A DNA stretch of 64,000 bases from Turnera subulata (GCA_028386065.3 JAKUCV010000176.1:206938-270937), one strand, 5' to 3'; numbered from the stretch's first letter, positions 11,069-22,666 are shown. The notes: generated by a model not told the origin, from the letters alone. Numbers and translations: made by a program.

Positions 11069-12648
11069 GAGATTTTGCTTGTCCCCAAGCAATTATCGTG
11101 AAAAACGGGATGAAAACGTCTTACCCATTGGAATCAACGGGGCCTATCAGACCAAGGTTACATGAGAAATCTCCAAAAGGTCACGAAAGAAGCCTCGGTA
11201 TTCAACCTGCAAGAATCGTGAGAACAAGTGCCAAGATGATCCGAAAATACAAGTTGTTAGGCAATTAATCACATTGATTTAAATTCACAACTTCCCTCTC
11301 TGTTTGATGAATTTAGCATTTTATAGGAATGAAAACGGGGTCAAATATGCAGATCCACTTCCCGGTCTCCTCCAATGGCAAGGATAGAATCACAGGGATC
11401 AAAAGGTCTTTATTCGGGTTGAAATGGGGCTCGGGTTAGGTTTAGGAAAGAAAGGAAATAAAGGAATTCAAAAAGGCGCCATGCCCAAAAGGAAAGTTTT
11501 ACCATAACATAGCCATGCAAGACGTCATCAGAGTGATTCTAAAGGACATTGTGCGCCTTGGAGAGTTTTTGTTGCCTTCCTCTCCCTTTTTTTTTTCCAT
11601 TTTGCGAGATACATCAATTTTTTTTTTATGTCGTTTCTTTTCTTTTCTGTGAAGTATCTCTTTTTTTCTCGCTTTCTTGAAGGCGTAGACAAATGAATAG
11701 CATTCTCCATTTCCAGCACAGGCTGCTTGTGTTGTGCCTGTGTGTAGACGAACCACCACTTATCTTGACATTAGGCATATGTTAAGGGAAAATGAATTCA
11801 ACCAAGTGCACATGGGAGAGTATTTATTAAAAATAAGGAGATAGCCATAGGTTCAAAGGGTGTAGGTGGTGAATGTGGGTTATCAACGAAAGATGGCTAT
11901 CAGAAAGAGGCTCGAAGTGGTTTACGAGGGAAAATGTACGAGCATGGGTAGGTTATGTGGTTTGCATGGGCTATGAAAGAATGCCTTAATCCTATCCCTG
12001 AAAAACAATCCTTGTAATAATTTCGCTTTGATCGGGTTGTGAACCTGTTCTAAGACCCAAATAAATAAAACAAGCAAAGAGGTTAGAAGCGAATTAAACC
12101 AATCGAAAAATTTTACCCACAAAGTGTGACTCGGCCATTTAGGAACTCGTCCCCAATATTCATGCAAGTGAACACACGTGACTCGATCGTCAAAATTTTG
12201 AGAGAATCCCTGTACTTGTGTCGGATTAGGCCCAATTAAGCCCAATGAGTCCATCTGTAACTTGCAAAAAACTTATTCAAACAAAAGAAAAATGAAACAT
12301 AAACTGAAGAAAATTACTTATTATACTAAGAAAGCTAAAAAGAAATAAAAGGTCGCAGCCACTATGCTATGTATAGCCACCCCAAACTTAAAACTTGCAG
12401 TGTCCTCACTGCACAAAAATAAGCTAGAAAAGTCCAAAACACAAAATAGGGGCAGCAATCATATTTAGCAGAAAATGAGCTTGTGGACCAAAATGTTCAA
12501 AGGAAAATAAATAGAAACAACCAAAGAACTAAAGGAACCTGAAATTGCTGTTTTTCTATTTGCGAAAAAAAAAAAAAAAAAAGAAAGAGTCGTGGGTTGC
12601 CTCCCGCGCAGTGCTTCTTTAACGTCTTGTAGCTGGACTCGGAGCTCC
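11069..12648 (-). other. 3' internal non-coding region of element B
   Basis: This is 1.6 kb between the gag-pro stop and the polypurine tract. It contains a poly(A/T) tract (12560-12580), T-rich runs (11580-11660) and, next to the gag-pro end, GGTTGCCTCCCGCGCAGTGC, a motif I associate with the env-side region of Athila elements. The short minus-strand ORFs at 11499-11759 and 11922-12254 show no recognisable domain. They could be vestiges of the env-like region. Confidence 0.5.
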
Positions 12649-15300
12649 TCAAGATGAAGGTGGGTTGGAGAACGGTTGCACTACCTCTTGTCCGATAGGC
12701 TCTCCAGGATCATAAAGCTTTGGCAACAAGACTCGGTTTCCAATTCTGAGGTCTTGTTTTTGGATGATACTCCCACGCCAGTGTTTGGATCCTTTTCTGC
12801 CAGCTTCATGAGTATAAACTGAGGGATTAATCCCGATAAGATCGTCGGTGGAATACACAATTGTCTTCTTGTGTCGTCCCTTATCTTTCAGCAACGTATC
12901 CTTCTCTCCCTCAGTAAAACTCACATTTATATCACCTAGATGTGTGGAGTTTGTTTCCAATAATGCACATTGGAACTCAGGAGGTAAAGGTTTCATCTTA
13001 ACCTTCGGAGCATTTTCTTCTGTCAAGTCTTCTGGCATCGCATCTAACTTCTCAAATCTCATGTCTTCTTCTGCAGACGCCAAAGACAAGACTTCAAGTT
13101 GGCGTGCATAGCCTACTATTTCTGGATCCTTAACGTTTTTTGTATGGGCAAGGCATGCCAACAAGGGATCTGCACAGTGTGCCCGTGCTGCAATTTCTTC
13201 AACTGCTTCTTCAACGATGTCAAGTCGGTTGCACGAGTCGTCTGATACTTCATTGCGATTCACTTTATCAACAACGAAGCAAATCTTTTCAGACCCGATT
13301 TGTAATGTAAGCTTCCCGCCCTTGACATCGATGATGGCACCAGCAGTTGCCAAAAAGGGACGTCCAAGGATGATAGGTACGTGGTTATCGACCTCCATGT
13401 CTAGAACCACGAAATCAACCGGGACGAAGAAGTTCCCAATTTTGATAGGAACATCCTCCAAGATTCCCACTGGATACTTGACAGACCTATCTGCGAGGTG
13501 AAGGGACATAGCAGTAGGTTTTAAATCCCCTAGGTTGAGCTGCTTGCTGATCGACAGAGGGATCACACTAACACTTGCGCCCAGATCACAAAGTGCTCTC
13601 TCAATGCGTACCTTCCCTATGTCGCAGGGGATAGTGAACGTCCCGGGATCTGGAAGCTTGTTCTGAATAATTGCACTACATTCTCCTGTCAGTGCCACCG
13701 TCCCGTAGTCAATCAATTTATTCTTTTTGGACAAGATGTCCTTTAAGAATTTTGCGTATGTAGGCATTTGGGATATGGCTTCTATGAACGGAATATTGAT
13801 GTAGAGCTTTTTCATAACGTCCAGGAAGCGTCCGAACTTCTTATCATGCACCAGTGGATTGAGCCGCTGAGGGAAGGGAATTGGTGGGACATAGGCTTTC
13901 ACCTCGTTTTGCTTTGCCTTCCCTTTATCGGCTGACACAGCCTGCTCATGCTCTGCAGGCTTGTCTTTTTGCATGGTCTGGCCATGCTCTCCCTCTACTA
14001 CCGGGACTGGAGGTGGTTGTCGCTCCTGATATTGAGTACCACTCCTAAGAGTGATTGCATTGCATTGAGCGTTAGGGTTTACCTCCGGCTTTCCCGGTAA
14101 TCTGCCAGGATTGCCCTGACTAGGGCCAGCTTGTGCGATCTGACACTTGAGATTGTTAATCTCGTCAGAAAGCCCTTTCACAACTTGTCGCTGCTCCTCC
14201 ATAAATGACTTGAGTAGCGACTGCAAGTCATCTTTAGGAGCTGGCTGATACGACTGCTGGTATGCCTGTGTAGGTTGTTTCGGAGGATATCCGGGAGGAC
14301 CTCTTCCGGCTTGGTTTTGGTTTTGGTTGGGCTGTTGAGGCTTCCAAGAGAAGTTAGGGTGGTCCCTCCAACCTGGGTTGTAGGTGTTGGAATAAGGGTC
14401 CTTCTGGACTCTCTGGTTGATGTAGCTCACTTGCTCTTGGTATGCTTGCTCATAGCCTCCCTCTGTCGGGCACTCCGAATAACCTCCTTCGCATCTAGCA
14501 CAGGAATGGGATTGTCCTTTCCCATTCAACTTCAAGATGGCATCCAACTTGGCATTTAATAGGCTCACTGCGTCAAGTTCTAGAACTCCGGCTGTTTTTG
14601 TGAGCTCGCCTTGCCATTCGAATTTGTTGCTGGCGATGTGTTCGAACAATTCGTATACATCCTCAGCATCTTTGGCTAAGGCTACTCCTCCGGCTGCAGC
14701 ATCAACGTGTGCACGGAGGGATTCATTCAGGCCCGCATAGAACTTCTCCACGATCAGCCAATCGGGAAGGCCATGCTGTGGACATCTTCTCAAAGCTTCC
14801 TTGAATCTTTCCCATGCATCGTAGAAAGATTCACTGGGCTTTTGTTTGAATTCCATGATGCCGTTCCTCAATGTCATGGCCTTGTTGGGTGGAAAGAATT
14901 TCTTCAGAAAGGCCTGAGACAGGGCAGCCCATGTATCAAACGTCCTAGGAGGTTGTGCGGTCAACCACGCCTTCGCCTTATCCTTGAGTGAGAAAGGAAA
15001 AAGACGCAGCTTGATAGCATCCTCGGAGACTCCATTTACCTTGATGGTATCACAGATTTCCAGGAAATCATGCAAATGTTGATTTGGGTCTTCCGAGGAA
15101 GAACCTCCGAAAGGTTCGTTTTGGACCATTTTGATCAGGGCCGGCTTAAGCTCAAAATTATTAGCTTGCACAGCTGGGCGGACCACACTGGACTGTGCAA
15201 GGGTTGCATCGGGGATGGAGAAATCCCGGACTGGTCTACGCCGAGGTCCGTATTGGACTCCCTCGATCTCCTCGATGACGCGTCTTACGTGTCCCTCCAT
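12649..15300 (-). CDS. Athila-like gag-protease polyprotein (883 aa, pol-less)
   Basis: The single open frame has no stops. Residues about 50-215 are the retrotransposon gag core (EDPNQHLHDFLEICDTIKVN, LRLFPFSLKDKAKAWL, FPPNKAMTLRNGI, FYAGLNESLRAHVDA). A cysteine-containing segment (SCARCEGGYSEC) lies near 268, a Gln/Pro-rich linker at about 290-420, and an aspartic protease at about 555-665 with the catalytic-type motif DLGASVSVIP near 572 and IILGRPFLATAGAIID downstream. The end resembles the start of the RT region (GINPSVYTHE) and then a short IGNRVLL segment like the distal part of integrase, so RT-RH-INT appear to have been lost by deletion. Gag packages RNA and protease matures it. The start is chosen because the PBS lies 130 bases upstream and no earlier in-frame Met is needed. 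Intactness suggests recent or trans-assisted amplification. Confidence 0.85.
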   Translation of the reverse strand: MEGHVRRVIEEIEGVQYGPRRRPVRDFSIPDATLAQSSVVRPAVQANNFELKPALIKMVQNEPFGGSSSEDPNQHLHDFLEICDTIKVNGVSEDAIKLRLFPFSLKDKAKAWLTAQPPRTFDTWAALSQAFLKKFFPPNKAMTLRNGIMEFKQKPSESFYDAWERFKEALRRCPQHGLPDWLIVEKFYAGLNESLRAHVDAAAGGVALAKDAEDVYELFEHIASNKFEWQGELTKTAGVLELDAVSLLNAKLDAILKLNGKGQSHSCARCEGGYSECPTEGGYEQAYQEQVSYINQRVQKDPYSNTYNPGWRDHPNFSWKPQQPNQNQNQAGRGPPGYPPKQPTQAYQQSYQPAPKDDLQSLLKSFMEEQRQVVKGLSDEINNLKCQIAQAGPSQGNPGRLPGKPEVNPNAQCNAITLRSGTQYQERQPPPVPVVEGEHGQTMQKDKPAEHEQAVSADKGKAKQNEVKAYVPPIPFPQRLNPLVHDKKFGRFLDVMKKLYINIPFIEAISQMPTYAKFLKDILSKKNKLIDYGTVALTGECSAIIQNKLPDPGTFTIPCDIGKVRIERALCDLGASVSVIPLSISKQLNLGDLKPTAMSLHLADRSVKYPVGILEDVPIKIGNFFVPVDFVVLDMEVDNHVPIILGRPFLATAGAIIDVKGGKLTLQIGSEKICFVVDKVNRNEVSDDSCNRLDIVEEAVEEIAARAHCADPLLACLAHTKNVKDPEIVGYARQLEVLSLASAEEDMRFEKLDAMPEDLTEENAPKVKMKPLPPEFQCALLETNSTHLGDINVSFTEGEKDTLLKDKGRHKKTIVYSTDDLIGINPSVYTHEAGRKGSKHWRGSIIQKQDLRIGNRVLLPKLYDPGEPIGQEVVQPFSNPPSS

Positions 15301-15429
15301 CTCTCCTCCAGTAAAACTTGAAGAAACCTGAAGAAGAAATAGAAGAAAAACTACCCAAACGGGTGAAAAAGAAAATGAAAAATAAAAATCTAGATTAACC
15401 TAATCACTAAGTTAAATAATATTAACGCC

Positions 15430-15449
15430 GATCCCCGGCAACGGCGCCA
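15430..15449 (-). other. Primer-binding site of element B (tRNA-Asp)
   Basis: The plus-strand string GATCCCCGGCAACGGCGCCA equals, as I recall it, the 3' end of plant tRNA-Asp including CCA. Its complement on the minus strand is therefore the PBS, six bases from the LTR. tRNA-Asp priming is characteristic of Athila-type elements. Confidence 0.8.
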
Positions 15450-15455
15450 AAAACT

Positions 15456-17299
15456 TGATAGCTTCCCGCAAGTATACGGGGTTGTTGTAGTACCAAGGTC
15501 GTCTCACAGGGATCTTTGTTAAGTACTATCTAACCAAGCAATTTATGATTATCTAGAAAAATAAATAATGTTGAGGGATTGATGATTAAAACGAAAACTA
15601 AAGCAATTAATAAGGAGATTAAACTGATTAATATAAAGCATCTAAGACTTCGGGGAATTCCTTGCCAATATTTCCATACAATTAAGCTACACATAAGTAG
15701 GCCATGTACTGTCACCATATAGCTAGCCTATGTTGAATCTATGAATTAAATTCTGAAATTAAACTTCTTTAAAAGAAACGGGAAATCTAAACTAGATCGA
15801 TAACCTACTCTCGTAGTGCCGTAAAATCCCTTCCTAGTTTATGTCCACTATGCATCGGCCAGTGCTGAAATAAACTAAGAGCATTAAGAAATTTCCCTAC
15901 CTAATCTCCAATAAAAAGCACGCCTCTCTCGAGGTCGGTTTTTATAGCCCGGTTTATGTTGTTCTATAGGTAAACGACGCTGTCACTTAACGTTCGCCTA
16001 TTATGGATTTATGCTAATTGGTGATCAAGCAACTAACATAGTAAAGATTCATAAACCGAATTAAAGAAGAATAAAATCTGAAAATAATTCTTTATTTAAA
16101 TAAGCATGGAAATATTAACAAGTTCATCCCCTAATCCTAGATTACAATTTTAGCTAGACATAATTGGAAAGTAAATAACAAGTACTTGGAAATAAACCAT
16201 AATTAAATTCAAGGAATAACTTACAAGAAATGGAGCCAACCTTGAACCAAAAAGGGACAAATTCCCAAGCCAAAACACTTCCAAAAATCCAAAGCTAAAA
16301 GTGTTTCAATTACAAAGGAAAATAAAAGGTACAAGCCTAGTCTAATTGTGTGTTGCCGAATGTGAAGTGAAGCTTTTGTCCAGGAGCTAATGCCTCCCCT
16401 TGTCCTTTGCTTGCTCATGCTTTTATAGTGCAAGACGGATGGAGGGAAGAGGCCAAAGTGGCGCCAAATGTGGAGGGAAAGTGGTGCCAATAAAAGAGGG
16501 AAAGACCACTTCTTTTGTGCAAACAATTGGTGGGAACTGCACCAACATTTAACTGCTCCTCACAATCAAGTGTAACATAGTCAAAGTTGGTTAACTTCTC
16601 CTATGTTCACGCCACCAGCCCACAAGTGAATGACCAGCAAAAATAATGCCCCTTGTTTTATTCCTCACGTTATGCACAAGTGCCAAATATAGGAAAACAA
16701 ACTAATGCTCCCTTCCTTTTAGCTTGCTAAAATGACGTGAGGAGTGGGTCTTCAAGGACTATTTCTTTGCTTGGTCTTGGAGATGGACACGTGCTCCCCC
16801 TTCCTTTCTTGCTTAAAATAGAACTTGACCATTTTCTTAGATGTAATGGGTGGCTGAAACCAAAGGCTAAGACCATTCCATGCATACTTTTGACGTGAGG
16901 GTGATGGCCAAGTCAAGTGGGCTTGCTCCTTCCTTTCTTGCCCATCTTCTCATGGCTTTGGACCTTCAAAGAATGGTCCACCACGAATTTGGGTTGCATC
17001 TTGGAGGATTTTTGACCCAAATCAAAAGAGGCTTTGCTTGGTCTTGTCACATGTACACAAGCTGCTTATGTTGAAACTGCTTACACAGGCAGCCTATGCT
17101 GGAACTGCCCTTTTCATCCGGAAAATCCAACTTTTATTTTTAAATTCTATAAAAACATAAAAATCTGAAGAAAAGGTATTATATAGGTGAAAGGGAGAAA
17201 AGTAGTAAAAATAAGATGGAATAGTACGATGAATAATATTTTGCAAGCTAAAAACTATTGAAAAGACATGTGAAAAGAGTGCAAATTGTGCACTCATCA
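15456..17299 (-). repeat. 5' LTR of element B
   Basis: This is a complete 1,844-bp LTR with ends TGAT...ATCA. It is adjacent to the PBS on its left and to the host zinc-knuckle codons on its right. ORFs inside (15530-15718, 16221-16526, 16880-17074, 17094-17297) are short and without domain support. Confidence 0.85.
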
Positions 17300-17304
17300 G
17301 GTGT

Positions 17305-19805
17305 CAATTGTGTGATGGTTTGCATCATACTGCAAAAACTTGCCCGCAGAGTGCTACTGTTTTGCACAATCTGAATAAATCGTTTGCTGGAATCCATTTG
17401 CATGACTCTCCTACTTGGTATGCTGTTACTAGTGCATCTAGCCATATGACTCCTCGTCCTGATACTCTGGATTCTTTCGAGGAGTACACTGGTCCTGATC
17501 AGGTCCAAGTAGGAGATGGTACGTGTCTTTCTATTTCTCATATTGGTCATAAGTTTTTTCGGGTTGGACATCGTATTTTTACTCTCTGTAATGTTTTAGT
17601 TGTTCCTGGTCTCACAAAGAACTTGCTTTCAGTGAAGTGTTTTGTTCGTGACATTGCATGTTTTAGCGTATGCATCGTACTTTGCTTAATTCAGTTCGTT
17701 TGGTTCTTTTTCATGCTTCTATGCCTTCTCGTTTTTGGGTTGAAGCCTTGCAGTATGTTGTTTACACACTAAACAGACTACCACACGCAACCTTGGACTG
17801 GGCCAGTCCTTATCACCTTCTTTATCGTACTCTTCCTACTTTTGATCTATTCCAAGTTTTTGGTTGTGCTTGTTATCCTTATGTTATGGTTCCTTCGCAT
17901 AAGTTGTGTCTTAGGTCTAGCCTCCATGTATTCTTAGGGGTTTCCTCTCAACATAAAGGTTTTCGTTGTCTTGATATTATTTCGGGCAAGGTAATTGTGT
18001 CTCGCAATGTCATGTTTCATGAGTCGTCTTTTCCCTTTGCACACACTTCTTCTGTGCAATCCCCACCTCCAGTCCATTTTGATCCAGTTCGGGTTCTTCA
18101 GGTACCATGTTCTATTAAAACACGTACATCTACTTTGCCACAACCGACTCATGCATTCCCTGTTCCCTCTATGACTTCACCTTCACCTTCATCTCCTTCT
18201 TCTTCTCTGCCTATCCAGGAGCCTTTACCATCTACGTTTCCAACTCCTTCCTCGAACACTTCTCCTCATCTCCCCACCGCACCTGTGCCTCGTCATCCCA
18301 TGATCACAAGAGCACAGGCTGGTATTTCAAAGAAACAAACTAAACTTTCTTTATCCACAGTTCATATTCCAGCCACTACAGATCCCACCACCTATAGGCA
18401 GGCAAGTCAAGACAGAAATTGGCAACGTGCCATGACTGAAGAGTATCAGGCCTTTATTCAACAAAACACTTGGTCCCATGTTCCCCGACCACCAGGGGCG
18501 AACATTGTTGGTTCGAAATGGGTTTTTCGGCAGAAGTTCCGATCCGATGGTACTCTTGAGCGTTATAAGGCTCGGTTAGTTGCACAGGGTTTTAGTCAAA
18601 AGGCTGGAGAAGATTTTTCATGAAACTTATAGCCCAGTGATTAAACCGGCCACTATTCGCTTGGTTCTTAGTATGGCTATTTCAAAAGGATGGAGTTTGT
18701 GTCAGCTTGATGTAAAAAATGCTTTTCTTAATGGTTTTTTACATGAAACAATTTTTATGCAGCATCCTCAGGGTTTTGTGGATCCGGCTTTTCCAGATCA
18801 CGTTTGTCATTTGAACAAAGCTCTCTATGGGCTGAAGCAGGCGCCTCATGCGTGGTATCAGCGATTTGCATTTTTTTGGTTGCCCAGGGTTTCTGTATCA
18901 GCCGGGCTGATGCTTCACTTTTTACCTTCCATTCTGTTCATGGTTCAGCTTTCTTGTTATTGTATGTTGACGATATTATCTATTCTCTTTTGCACACTCT
19001 ACTATGTTTGTTGCATGCTGAATTTTTAATGACAGACTTGGGGATTTGCATTATTTCCTAGGGATACAGGTTCAGCGTACTACTGCTGGCTTGTTTCTTC
19101 ATCAACGATGCTATCTAGATGGCCTTTTGGCGCGAGCAGGTTTGGCTGATGCACGGCCTGTCTCGACGCCTTTGCAACCTCGACTTGCTTTGTCTCTTGC
19201 CGATGGTGTTCCACTGTCTGATTCTGATCAACAGTGGTATCGTAGTGTGGTGGGGGCTTTGAAATATTTTACGTTTACACGTCCTAACATTTCTTTCGCT
19301 GTAAACACGGTGTGTCAGTTTATGCATGCACCAACAACACACATTGGCAGGCTGTGAAGCGTCTTCATCAATACTTGAAAGGCACTATTGATTATGGCTT
19401 CTTGATTCGTCCAACTAATCTCACTTTTTTAGTAGCTTTTTGTGATGCTGATTGCGCAGGCTGTGTCGACACTCGTCGCTCGACGACGGGTTACTCTGTG
19501 TATCTGGGTGCAAATCTGGTTTCCTGGATAGCCAAGAAAGAACAAACCGTGTCCCGCAGCAGCACTGAATCAGAGTATCGTGCCTTGGCTAGTACAGTTG
19601 CCGAACTCTGTTGGTTTCGTGCTGTTCTTCATGATCTTTGCTTGACGCCTCAGCAGCCCATTCCGGTGCATTGTGATAATCTTTCAGCCACACACCTTGC
19701 GAACAACCCAATTCAGCATCAACGAACTAAACATTTGGAGGTGGATTTGCGTTCTGTTCGTGAGAAAATTCAACGCCATTTTGTTTTAGTTCTTCACATA
19801 ACCAA
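17305..19805 (+). pseudogene. pol remnant of Ale/Retrofit-type copia element C
   Basis: In order: the rest of the gag CCHC knuckle (17305-17345); a protease region with YAVTSASSHMT where YADTGASSHMT would be expected, so the catalytic Asp is lost; then a jump near 17640-17670 that deletes GAG-pre and the integrase core. The frame resumes at the integrase C-terminal side (HRTLLNS..FWVEAL), then RT (KWVFRQKFRSDGTLERYKAR; frameshift near 18610; [44 protein letters not shown]) and RNase H (DADCAGCVDTRRSTTGYSV; RSSTESEYRALAS; HCDNLSATHLANNPI). At least four frameshifts are present. It is cut off near 19800 before the end of RNase H, and no 3' LTR follows. The enzyme would copy and integrate the element; this copy cannot. 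Confidence 0.85.
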
Positions 19806-20640
19806 TACCAAACAGCAGGCACATCCCAAGCTCCAACTGAATCTTGTTGAACTGATCCTCCTTCAAAGGCTTACTGAATATATCTGCTAATTGCCTTTCA
19901 GTTTGGACAAAATCAAGCATTATATCCTTCTTAAGAACATGATCTCTATTAAAGTGATGCCTAATTTCAATGTGTTTAGTCCTTGAATGTTGAACCGGAT
20001 TCTTAGTGAGACTAATAGCACTTGAACTATCACAAAGAATTGGCACACTTGTAAACATTAAACCATAATCAAGTAATGTTTGTTACATCCAAAAAATTTG
20101 TGCACACAAGAACCGACAGCCACATATTCGGCTTCGGTTGTGGATGTTCCCACCGAATTTTGTTTCTTACTAGCCCATGAAACAAGTGATTGACCCAAGA
20201 ATTGGCATTTACCATTGGTCCTTTTTCGATCAAGAATGCATCTAGCAAAGTGAGCACCAGAGTACCCATTAATTCAAACACATCAGTCCTAGGATACCAA
20301 AGTCCTAAAGATGGAGTTCCTTTCAAGTATTTTAAGATTCGTTTTATAGCACGTAAATGGGACTCCTTAGGACAACCTTATAATGTAGCAGATAGACAAA
20401 CACTAAACTTAATTTCAGGTCTAGTAGCAGTGAGGTAAAGAAGGGTTCCAATCATACCTCTATAGGTCTTTATATCTACATCTTTACCTTGTTCGTCTTT
20501 GTCTAACTTAGTTGATGTGCTCTTTTCGTTTCAGTAACTCATTGGTGTACTTTCCTTGACTTATGAATACTCCGTCTCTTTGTTGCTTGCCTTGGAACCC
20601 GAGAAAGAATGTTAATTCTCCCAAACCTAGTTTGTCAATA
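19806..20640 (-). pseudogene. RT C-terminus and RNase H of element A (SIRE-like copia)
   Basis: Minus strand, 20640 to 19806: a decayed RT end (VFISQGKYTNELLKR), then a YLKGTPSLGLWYPR-type start of RNase H (20326 frame) and, in another frame, VPILCDSSSAISLTKNPVQH, SRTKHIEIRHHF and QLADIFSKPL near the end (20058 frame). These motifs are typical of SIRE/Maximus pol. The remnant ends just after ELGMC, where copia element C abuts. Direction and clade fit the envelope-like ORF and LTR at 2039-8428, so I read both as one element split by C. Everything 5' of this point (gag, protease, integrase, 5' LTR) is missing. Confidence 0.7.
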
Positions 20641-22092
20641 ATCAAAATCAATTAGACACATGGTTAAGTAATTAGATTAAATCACTAATTAGCACTAAGT
20701 AGCTAATTAATTATTCACTAATGCACATGCTAATTACCTTAACCCAACAAAAATTAGTTTCCATAATATGTTCTTGCACTATAATGGCCTTTTATCATTA
20801 CTAAAAAATATTCACTACCTTACAGCTTAATTACAAGTATCCATGTGAATTTTTTTTTAATAAATTTGAAGAACTGAATTTGATATTTACAAATGTATAG
20901 AGGAAATGATATTATGGGAAAAAATTTAAAAAAGAACAGTGTAATATTTATAAATTGTTGGATACCATATAGACTTTTTTGGATCTCCATGATATATTTT
21001 TGGATTTTAATTTGGATAGGATCTCGCGGATTTCTGAAATAAAATTTATTTTAATTGTAAAATATTGTTATTTGTTTTATTTTTTTACACCAACCGTATC
21101 CTTTATTAATAGTCAAATATGCAAATTCAATTATTGTTATTTTTTTAACAAAAAATTATTACTTCTATTCACCCCTAATCTAAGTAGTAACACAATATTA
21201 ATCAAACTAAAATTCTATTTGTATATTCCTCCAAGCCTTATAATTTATATGCAAACTCCTCATAAAAAAAATAATTACAAATAATATACATTTACTTTTA
21301 GTTGATGTTCCTATTCGAAAAAGGATTCCAAACAATATACATCACCACATATCATTATACATAAGACCTTATTCATTAATCTCTATTATCATTTATTACT
21401 GTAACTAAATAAACATGATATACACCAACTCATCCTAAAGAAAGCCTACACTTTCTAGAAAGAGATAAATGTTGAAAAATGGTTAAATGAGAAATAAACC
21501 TAGTTATATTATAAAAAAATATAAAATCTATATGAATTATGAAGTTCTTAACAAATAATTTTAAAAATATTTGATTGCATTATAATGGCATCTGGAATTA
21601 GCAAAGAAATCCTTATACTAAAATTATAAAAATCCATAAGAAAACACAGGGGAGAATATAGGAAATTTAAAACTAATATTAATTTTATAAAGTAAAATCA
21701 TGGTTGATTAGTATTAATTGAACTTTAAATAATAAAAATATTAAAAATAAATTTCATAATACGTTCTTGCACTATAATGGCCTTCTATCATCTAAAAAAA
21801 AAGACTACGTTATACCTTAATTATAAATATCTATTCAGAAAAAAAATAAGGGAAAAATAATGATTAATATTAATTTTTTTTGAAAAGAATCATGGTTTAT
21901 CATTAATAAACAAAAATCAACCAACATAAAATTTTTTTTACATAGAGCCAAAGTCCTAAATTTTTTGGCCAAGGTTTGATTTTTTCTTAAAGCAATTGAA
22001 ATTCTTCTATTTATATAATTCTAATATTTTTTTAAATAATAACTATGTTTATTTAACCAGATGTGGCGCTGCTACTAGCTTAGAAGCGTGTT
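20641..22092. repeat. AT-rich intergenic region with dispersed repeat copies
   Basis: No gene is seen. Copies of the AT-rich family also found at 1746-2038 occur near 20745-20850, 21476-21750 and 21752-21900, recognised by TTCTTGCACTATAATGGCC-type cores followed by a TTATAATTAT-type stretch. The copies are ordered head to tail and diverged. The ORF at 20979-21284 is AT-driven and unsupported. Confidence 0.5.
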
Positions 22093-22258
22093 AAAAAAGA
22101 AGGTAAGGATGTATGTATTTTCTTATGTAGCTATCTGCAAGGCCTCTCATGAGGGTTCTCACTGACTCTGATGACTGGCTGCAGCTTGTATGTTGATGTA
22201 CATTTTTATACCAAAATAATAAAGAATCGACTAGTATCCAAAAAAAAGAAGGTAAGGA
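22093..22258 (+). mobile_element. Short retroposed fragment with 17-bp target duplication
   Basis: AAAAAAGAAGGTAAGGA occurs at 22093-22109 and again at 22242-22258. The roughly 130 bases between end with AATAATAAAGAATCGACTAG followed by an A-run. A poly(A) signal, an A-tail and a long direct duplication are the hallmarks of LINE-mediated retroposition, so this is a 5'-truncated LINE, a SINE or a retrocopy of a transcript 3' end. No coding sequence is present, and the source is not recognised. Confidence 0.6.
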
Positions 22259-22319
22259 GGAAGAGAAGGGAAAAAGGAAGAAAATGCGTTGATGGGGATA
22301 CCTTATAAATTAGCTTCAA

Positions 22320-22666
22320 ATTTGTCACGAAAAATTAATTTTTCCACAGCAACTTAATTTTTGCCACGGATTAGTCACAAAAGTAGGTCTGTGGAAGAAA
22401 TGCTTGAATTTTGCCACAACACATGTCCGTCTCTAATCCGTGGCAAAATGAAATTGGACTTACATCCCACTTTTGCCACGGAAAATTCCCTAGCAATTTT
22501 GTGGCTAAGATTGATGGACCCACATAATAAGTTTTGCCACGGAAATAGTTATAGAAACTCCGTGGCTAATGTTTTTCCGTGTCTATGCTGTCACTATTCC
22601 GTGGAAAAATTTGGCACAGTGCTGTGGCAAATCTCCCGAAGCAAAAGGGGTTGGAAATTTGTAGTG
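22320..22666. mobile_element. CACTA-type terminus with GCCACGG subterminal repeats
   Basis: At least six diverged copies of a TTGCCACGGATTAG-like motif lie in both orientations. The block ends GGAAATTTGTAGTG at 22653-22666, the inverted form of CACTACAAATTTCC. CACTA elements have CACTA ends and subterminal motif arrays bound by their transposase. The element body lies to the left of this end. The ORF at 22361-22675 runs through the repeats and is spurious. Confidence 0.6.

Larger units (their letters stand above)
9743..17299 (-). mobile_element. Non-autonomous Athila-like Ty3/gypsy element B
   Basis: It is bounded by direct LTRs that start TGATAGCT(C/T)CCCGC and end GCACTCATCA. The element is on the minus strand (gag-pro 15300 to 12649, PBS next to the right-hand LTR). 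It lies in the gag zinc-knuckle codons of copia element C, with flanks TGTGT and GGTGT as a 5-bp target duplication carrying one change. The internal region is only about 4.4 kb: gag-protease is intact, but reverse transcriptase, RNase H and integrase are missing, so movement would need enzymes from a partner. The two LTRs differ at 3 of about 588 comparable bases, so this is the youngest datable insertion here. Confidence 0.85.

Noticed and set aside
12848..15331. Plus-strand ORFs of 66-94 aa across 12848-15331
   Set aside because: Antisense shadows of the intact gag-protease frame.
15430..15449. A tRNA-Asp gene
   Set aside because: Only the last 20 bases including CCA are present next to an LTR; it is a primer-binding site.
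22320..22666. CRISPR-like array from the recurring GCCACGG motif
   Set aside because: Motifs are in both orientations, irregularly spaced and diverged, in a plant TE terminus with a CACTA end.
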